From Pleurostoma richardsiae (lineage: Eukaryota > Ascomycota > Sordariomycetes > Calosphaeriales > Pleurostomataceae): a stretch of 64,000 nucleotides of DNA. Made by a program: the position numbers and the translations under genes. Location: contig JANBVO010000046.1 of NCBI GenBank assembly GCA_030052745.1, positions 62,001-126,000 on the forward strand. Reading direction: 5' to 3'. Below the pieces are notes generated by a model that worked only from the letters and a program-made list of their open reading frames with translations, had not been told where the DNA came from and ran no database searches. Positions 58,513 to 64,000 of this stretch are shown one piece after another. Every line of letters begins with the position of its first letter. Within the stretch, counting starts at the first letter, position 1.

Positions 58513-59235
58513 GGAGGGGGAGAAGGGGGCCAGTGCTGGGACTTGCTTGGGATGCGGTTGTGGTGCGTGGGCTTCGGGTCATCGTCAGGTGTTATGCATT
58601 GACCATTACGGATCATTCACTCTTGGGATACCTGCATGTAGGAGGAGGGAGGAGTTCAGAGACAGAGAATGCTACTTGAACCACGACCTTGACCCGCTCT
58701 GAAGGCTCCATTGTATCCTTTATGTGCTTCAATCGTGACTGAAGTGTATCCCTAGATTTGATACATCTCCCTGCAGAAAGCCTGCAGTCCTAGCCGAGGA
58801 TCAGAAAGTCACACCATCGGCAAATAGATTCAAGTCGAAGCAAGTGAGTTTCGATAATCGTCAGGTTAACGAATGATCAGTATAATCCTCCAACGCCCTG
58901 TGCCTGTACCTGTATCTGATGCAAAGGGGTATAAAGAGCGAGACACCTTCCCGACCATCCAAATGCGCCCCCCTATATCTCCCCATCCACTAGCCAGGAG
59001 AAGCAAGCGAGTGTATGTACAGACACACGGATAACCTTGTGAGGACTCTGCAAGAAAACGAGCTAAGTCATGCGTATAAGTGACCTTGATCGCCATCGCC
59101 AGGACAAGAATCAATAGAAAGAACAGAAAGGGTAGAAAAGACAACAATCGAGCAAAGCAGGTCCCACCGAAACGCCAAAGCTAGCTTCCAAGGTCCATCA
59201 ATCAACTTCCAGCCGCCACAGCCCCCTCATAGGTA
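58513..59235. other. Convergent intergenic region
   Basis: 3' flanks of shr3 and the membrane-protein gene; no gene seen. Confidence 0.6.
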
Positions 59236-60552
59236 CTACCTCCTCCTCGCAGGGCTATTCAGCGCACTACCCGGCACGAACGGCTCCCCCCTCCTAACAC
59301 CCCCCAGATCCGCCTGTTCCATCATGTCCGTGAACGTGGTGAGGCTCGACTGCCTCCTGCCCCCGCCGGGCGTCCCCACCGTCCGCGGATCTGCGAAGAT
59401 GTTGATGCTCAGCGAGCTCGGCTCCCGCTCCCCCCTCTCCGGCGTCTCGCGCCCGCCGCCCCCGTAGCCGTAGCTCCCGTACGCGACGCTCGACTGCCGC
59501 ATGTTCCGGATGGGCGGTATCCGCGGCGGGCTGGCGCCGGTGGCGGCAGCACGGTCATCGCGGAGGCGGGCCGGGCTCGGCGTCGCAGGGGGGCTGACGG
59601 ACATGGCGGAGCCGCGGTCCGCGAGGGCGGCGCCGAAGGTGGAGTCGCGGTTGTGCGAGCCGGGCGAGCTCTGCGGGGTCTTGCGGCTGAAGTCGGAGCG
59701 CATGGTCGAGTTGGCGCTGGCGAGAATGGGCTTGCTGATGGGCCCGCGGGAGGTGAGGGGGTTGTTCACGATGTTGCCGAAGGAGGACGTCGAGCGGGTC
59801 AGCTTGAGCGGATCAGTTTCCCGCTGTACCTGCTTCTTCCTCTGCCGGCGGCGCAGGAAGACGCAGGCGAGGACGCCGACTAGAACCGCGGCCAGGACCC
59901 CCCCTATGACCGAGCCTGCGATCACGGCGGGTGACGCCCCAGATGTGTCACTGCCGCTGTCTGTTGGGCTGACCGCCGGGGCGCTGGTCGTTGTCTCAGC
60001 GGGAGACGGAGTAAGAATAGTTTCTGAGGCCGAGGCAGAAGCGACGCCGCTCAGCTGAGTTGATGTTCCAGAAGCTGCTGAAGCCGCCGCGGTGCTCGTC
60101 GGTACCCCTGAAGCAGTCGACTGGATGGGCGCAACGTTCTGATCCGCGTCCTTCTCACACAAGCTATCCGTATTGCATGAATACCCAAAGGGGCAGCAAG
60201 TGCCTTCTCCGCAGTGGCCGAGAGTACCATTCACGGCTGTGGTCTTGATCTCGGCCTCGGGATGCGCTTCAGGATCTTCTTTAGAAAGATCGCAAGAGAT
60301 GGGGCGGATCACAGAGCATTCGCTGTCCGTAGGGCAGCACACCAGCGTCGTGTTCGCCGCCAGAGCTATGCAATTGGTATCTGCAGGGCAGCAGAAGTTG
60401 TCGGGTAGTCCCGACTGCGGGCATTGTGAATAGCCAGTATAGCATGAGTCTGCTCGCTCGAAGAGAGCGGCCCTGGGAATGTAAGAAGCCCACGTAGTAG
60501 AGCATGCCGCAGCGAGCAGAATTGCCCTTGTTGGCCTTCGAGATCTCGGCAT
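59236..60552 (-). CDS. Cysteine-rich single-pass type I membrane protein
   Basis: An intronless frame of 438 residues. A signal peptide is likely (RAILLAAACSTTWASY). The ectodomain up to about residue 135 is rich in paired cysteines (DNFCCPADTNCIA, TLVCCPTDSECSV, GEGTCCPFGYSCN), a granulin-like arrangement, with an Asn site (NTT). A Ser/Thr/Ala-rich stalk follows (about 145-205). A transmembrane helix is at about 209-233 (AVIAGSVIGGVLAAVLVGVL), flanked by a basic stop-transfer (RRRQRKK). The cytosolic part of about 200 residues is Ser/Pro/Arg-rich, with possible phosphorylation sites and a Gly/Tyr stretch (YGSYGYGGGG). The layout resembles fungal cell-surface sensors and mucin-like proteins, but no WSC domain is seen. 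Function is unknown. The ATG at 60552 precedes the signal peptide directly. Confidence 0.82.
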   Translation of the reverse strand: MPRSRRPTRAILLAAACSTTWASYIPRAALFERADSCYTGYSQCPQSGLPDNFCCPADTNCIALAANTTLVCCPTDSECSVIRPISCDLSKEDPEAHPEAEIKTTAVNGTLGHCGEGTCCPFGYSCNTDSLCEKDADQNVAPIQSTASGVPTSTAAASAASGTSTQLSGVASASASETILTPSPAETTTSAPAVSPTDSGSDTSGASPAVIAGSVIGGVLAAVLVGVLACVFLRRRQRKKQVQRETDPLKLTRSTSSFGNIVNNPLTSRGPISKPILASANSTMRSDFSRKTPQSSPGSHNRDSTFGAALADRGSAMSVSPPATPSPARLRDDRAAATGASPPRIPPIRNMRQSSVAYGSYGYGGGGRETPERGEREPSSLSINIFADPRTVGTPGGGRRQSSLTTFTDMMEQADLGGVRRGEPFVPGSALNSPARRR

Positions 60553-63500
60553 GCCGCACTGGGTTCGGTGGGGTAGTGGGTGATGATACTATGAGACGGA
60601 TTTTCGTGGTGTACACAGCGCAGCAAGCTGCAGATGTCGGTGTTGAGGAGCAAAAAGCAGTAAAGAGCTGTCAGAGACAATATCGCCGAAAACAAGCCAA
60701 GGAAGAGAGACCGTGATTATGACTCGGGGAAGAAGGAGATATCTCGAAATAGAAGTATGACACAAAGTGAATCACGAACAAACGATGGTGCGACTTGTTT
60801 GTTCACTTGAGGAGACTCAGACAGCGAATCCCGAGAGGTGACAGATAGATGACTTGTTCACGCGAACAAGGGACGAGGAGCAGAGGCAGAGAAAGAAAGC
60901 GGGAGCTAGTGACCAAGAGCTACAGCAGAAGCCGTAAGGTGAGCCAGAAAGGACGCGATACCGACAGAATAGCATCACCCATTCTTTGTCTCCTCGACGC
61001 CTCAGAAGGAGAGGCCCTCATTTTCTTCCACAAACCGACCAGACAGACGCAGGGTCTCCCACTGAGGTCGGGTAGGAGGCCTGATGTCCAACAGATCCGG
61101 GACGGTGGAGCCACGCTGGCGGCACGATGGGCTCGATCGAGGCGTGCAAGAGGCCTTCGAATGGTCCCCAGTCGCCGGGAGCCCTCTGGAGTCAAGCCCG
61201 GCGCGTCCCTAGAATATCTCGGAGGGAGAAATCCGGAGAGGGCCAGTCCAGAACCGTCCGTGGCTGTGGTGGCCAGATGGCAAAGAGGGTGAACCAAGCG
61301 GAAGGGGCCGGTGGCAGCGCTTCCAAACAGGTGCTTCAACGCGCGACTCTGGTGAGGCAGTGCAGTCTAGGACTCCTTTGAAGGCGTCGAAACGAGAGGC
61401 CATCGTGAAGCGCTGGGGGGATCAGTTTGTGAGGCCGATGGTGGTGGACGAGTGGCGGCGGTAGGGGTCACGGGAAATGGGCCTGAAAGGAAGAGAAAGG
61501 CGGCGATTTGGTTGGCTCGGCTGCGCTGGCGATCCCCAAACGGCCGCGTGGGGGAAGCATATGGCCGCATCTGATTGGTTCTCAGGAGCCTGCAATCCTG
61601 CTGTATCCCGTTTTAGTCCACATCTGGCTATTTCCGGCCAATAAAGGCTTAGCCTATGATGGCCCTTCTCCCTCTCCCTTTCCGGGAGTACCTACTGGAG
61701 GACGAGTCGACAACCCGGAGAGTTGCCTCATCTCATCATCGTTGCTACCTGGTATGGTAGTCTTGCCTTCAGCTTTGCTTCTTCGGAGCCGTTGAGCGCC
61801 GGCAATGCGCCAAAATCAGCCACAACTTCTCTCCTCCCTTCGGGGCCATTCGATCGATGGCCAGCTGTTCTGGAACACGTCACGCGAACCCGTTTCTTGC
61901 TATTGCATGGCCACGCCTCATATGATCGACACGTCTGAGAAACAGAGCGAGGCAGCTCTCCCGGTCCAGAAGCCCAATCCGCTTCGCCTCCGATGATGCC
62001 GTCTCGACGGCCCAAAGCCGATCACGGCCCCATCAGTAGCGGCCTTCATTCAGCTCGTCATGGGCCTGCAGAATGCCTTCCCTATCGCCGCCTGACCGTT
62101 GATCGTCGTACGGGAGAGACATCATCCCCTGGCTCTTGGATGGATACGCCTCTCCTCAAAGCTGGGGAGTATCTAGGGGCGTGAACTGATCAAGTCAGAC
62201 ATGAGCCGATGCTTGCCCTTCTGTTGTCCGTCGGTGAGAGACGAGACACACGGGCGGGCCATGACTCCTCTGGAGATCTCCACTTCAGCGCAAGCGAGGG
62301 TCACATGGCCAGAGGCGGTCGGGATATCGAACTCGCTACCTTGCGGGTGGACAATTGTTTGCCTGGGCAAGCCAATGCAACGCTGTAAGCGGCTTCCACA
62401 ATTGAGACAGCGATGCGTTCCCCCGCATCTAAAGAGCTGGGCACGTACAGACTGGTCTTGTTTGAATATCGGGCCGAGACCGTCGCTCGTTGGGCTTCAA
62501 CGGTGACCAGGGCCGCAGCGTTCCCGTGATTAGGTGCTTCTTGCTGTTGGTTTATTGCTCCTCTCCTTCAAGGACCCAAATTAATGTTGCAGGCGCACGA
62601 ACTGGGAGCGGCGAAAGTGGATTTCTCGGGACCGAATGCCCGTAACTTCCCCGTCCCCTACCAGCTCCTGGACGCTTCGACCCTGCGAAGAGGTGATGAT
62701 TTCAGTCTCATCAGGGGCGTAATATCTTAATCAGTAATCTTGGCTGCCGTCTCGTCACCCGCCGCCATCCGTCATATTGCTCGCAGTGCGGCAGTTGCTG
62801 TCGCGGCCACGACCGCCAGGGCCAGGAGCTGCCACCCTCCTCCAACCTCTGGTCTTGGCCACTTACAGCAGCGCAACGGGCTCCCTACAACCCTCACGGT
62901 CTTTGCGCGCGTCTACAACACTTCAGTAGCCGCTATTAACAACCTGCAACCGCTGACAGAAGAGAGGTCTCATCACGCTATCGCTGCCAATGAAGAGATA
63001 TTTGTCGCGGACATCTGAAAACCGTCTTCGGATTCAGGAGTCTTGTATACTATTACATATAGCTCTCTATATCTCTCCCGTCTTTCGCAGGGAGACGCTG
63101 CTAGATATATTGTAATGAGGTGCCATTCCTCTCATTCCACTATCCCCCCGGGGAGCAAAAAAGACGTGCTCTATGGTACCCGGCCGTCTCTCTCATCTGT
63201 CTTTCCCTCTCACTCTCTCGGCCCAATGCACCGGCGTCGCCCATGGTATCCCAGTTCCCATATAAATCCACCCAAACACAAACCATGGTGTGAACTCCTC
63301 GCCAATGCATGCTCCCCGTATATAAGAGAAAGAGGAAACGGTAAATTAGAGCAAGGCGCAGCAGGCATTGGAAAGGTAAGGAGGTTGTTTCGTTCGTCAT
63401 TCCGAAGGGAAAAGATTCACCGCTGCCTCCGAGTCAGGCACCTCTCATCCAAATTGATGCGCTCTTATAGTCAGGTCATCATTCCATCCACATATCCAAG

Positions 63501-63711
63501 GTCCGGTGTCGTCCATCAAGGTATCTTCTCTCTATAGCCTCGCGGCTTCCTCTATTAAAGGGCACTGAACAATGAGCATCACCAACGAGCTGGCAGGTCG
63601 AAAGGCCGAAAAGTCCTGCATTCGCCCCGGAAGTACCACAGGATTTGCATGCAGACCGACCGCCGCTTCAGAGACCAGCTATGAAGGGGGTTGAAGAGCC
63701 GGACTAGATGC
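60553..63711. other. Gene-poor region with a possible LysM remnant
   Basis: Mostly short frames without domains. The frame at about 62740-63018 is described separately. Several AT-rich stretches occur near 63040-63110. Confidence 0.45.
62875..63018 (+). pseudogene. Possible LysM-domain fragment
   Basis: A frame ends in LPTTLTVFARVYNTSVAAIN, NLQPLTEERSHH and NEEIFVADI before a stop. The pattern (a short strand, FARVYNTSVAAIN as the first helix and turn, a second helix, then a final strand) resembles a fungal LysM domain, which binds chitin. The frame has no ATG for over 90 codons upstream and no clear signal peptide, so it is either the last exon of a gene whose start I cannot find or a relic. 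Confidence 0.3.
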
Positions 63712-64000
63712 TCATATGAGCAAAAAGTCCCAGCCCTTCATCTGCATGACATCCCTCCAGTGGATGTACTGCGGTGCTTCCGTCGATGCCGCGCTCGTTG
63801 GCGTGCAAGCCTGCTTGTCAGCCTGTGCCCACACCTCGCGCAGGAGGCACATGACTCGGCCAAAGGAACCGAAGGTGGAGAGCTCGCCCAGCTGCGCGAT
63901 GCGGTCCTCGAAGAATATCCTGAAAGACGAGCCGGCCGCACTGACAGAGCCGCCCACCAGATAGACCCAGACGAGGCTCCGGTCGAAGCCTCCCGGTCCC
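63712..64000 (-). CDS. C-terminus of a fungal-specific (Zn2Cys6-type) transcription factor, truncated by window edge
   Basis: The minus strand is open from the right edge to a stop at 63712. It reads RSLVWVYLVGGSVSAAGSSF, then ERIAQLGEL-like DRIAQLGELSTFGSFGRVMC, LLREVWAQ, and finally HWRDVMQMKGWDFLLI. This order (W-x-VYLVGGS, a helix with LGELSTFGSFGR, an R-E-V-W helix, then W-R-D-V-M..GWD-LLI at the end) is typical of the last ~100 residues of fungal-trans-2-type regulators. The zinc cluster and most of the protein lie outside the window, so family is inferred from the tail only. Confidence 0.75.
   Translation of the reverse strand, partial: GPGGFDRSLVWVYLVGGSVSAAGSSFRIFFEDRIAQLGELSTFGSFGRVMCLLREVWAQADKQACTPTSAASTEAPQYIHWRDVMQMKGWDFLLI

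Noticed and set aside
57942-58679. 245-residue plus frame overlapping shr3
   Set aside because: Rich in Arg/Pro/Gly and in the wrong phase; the shr3 frame has four hydrophobic helices.

Overview
This is a 64 kb piece of nuclear chromosome from a filamentous ascomycete (Pezizomycotina, most likely Sordariomycetes). The evidence is: short GT..AG introns of about 45-120 bp; GC-rich coding exons separated by 0.5-5.6 kb non-coding gaps; three Zn(II)2Cys6 transcription factors; and typical fungal proteins (Shr3 permease chaperone, GH5 mannanase, Mep ammonium transporter). I found no rRNA, tRNA, CRISPR array, intact transposon or plasmid/phage feature. All exon boundaries are my own readings, joined so that reading phase is kept and known protein motifs stay continuous.

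Layout. 0-9 kb: first exon of an Hst3/Hst4-type sirtuin running off the left edge (-), Mediator subunit Med16 (+, nine exons), and an intronless protein joining an NTF2/SnoaL-like domain to a medium-chain dehydrogenase/reductase (+). 11-15 kb: a large coiled-coil protein (+). 15-19.7 kb: no intact gene, but the degraded remains of what looks like an AflR-type zinc-cluster regulator. 19.7-25 kb: ammonium transporter (+) and an X-family DNA polymerase with BRCT domain (+). 25.4-35 kb: protein arginine methyltransferase 1 (+, six exons including two micro-exons), phosphoacetylglucosamine mutase (-), Mus81 nuclease (+), riboflavin synthase (-) and a GNAT acetyltransferase (+). 35-46.4 kb: a secreted GH5 beta-mannanase (-) divergent from a zinc-cluster regulator (+), then a BTB-domain protein (-) and a second zinc-cluster regulator (-). 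46.4-57.7 kb: mostly gene-poor, with a doubtful small ORF and one intronless bacterial-style flavin monooxygenase (+). 57.7-64 kb: Shr3 (+), a single-pass cysteine-rich membrane protein (-), a possible LysM remnant, and the C-terminus of a third zinc-cluster regulator entering from the right edge (-).

The genes do not form one pathway. Most are housekeeping: transcription (Med16), genome maintenance (sirtuin, Pol4-like, Mus81), chitin precursor supply (phosphoacetylglucosamine mutase), flavin synthesis, and nitrogen/amino-acid uptake (ammonium transporter, Shr3). The accessory part is 34.8-46.4 kb plus the gene-poor stretches. There a plant-cell-wall enzyme sits next to zinc-cluster regulators and is flanked by purine-rich imperfect repeats. 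I did not find a clearly novel multi-gene system. The most unusual single items are the NTF2-MDR fusion, the 14- and 20-nt exons of the methyltransferase, the relic regulator, and the mannanase/regulator locus.
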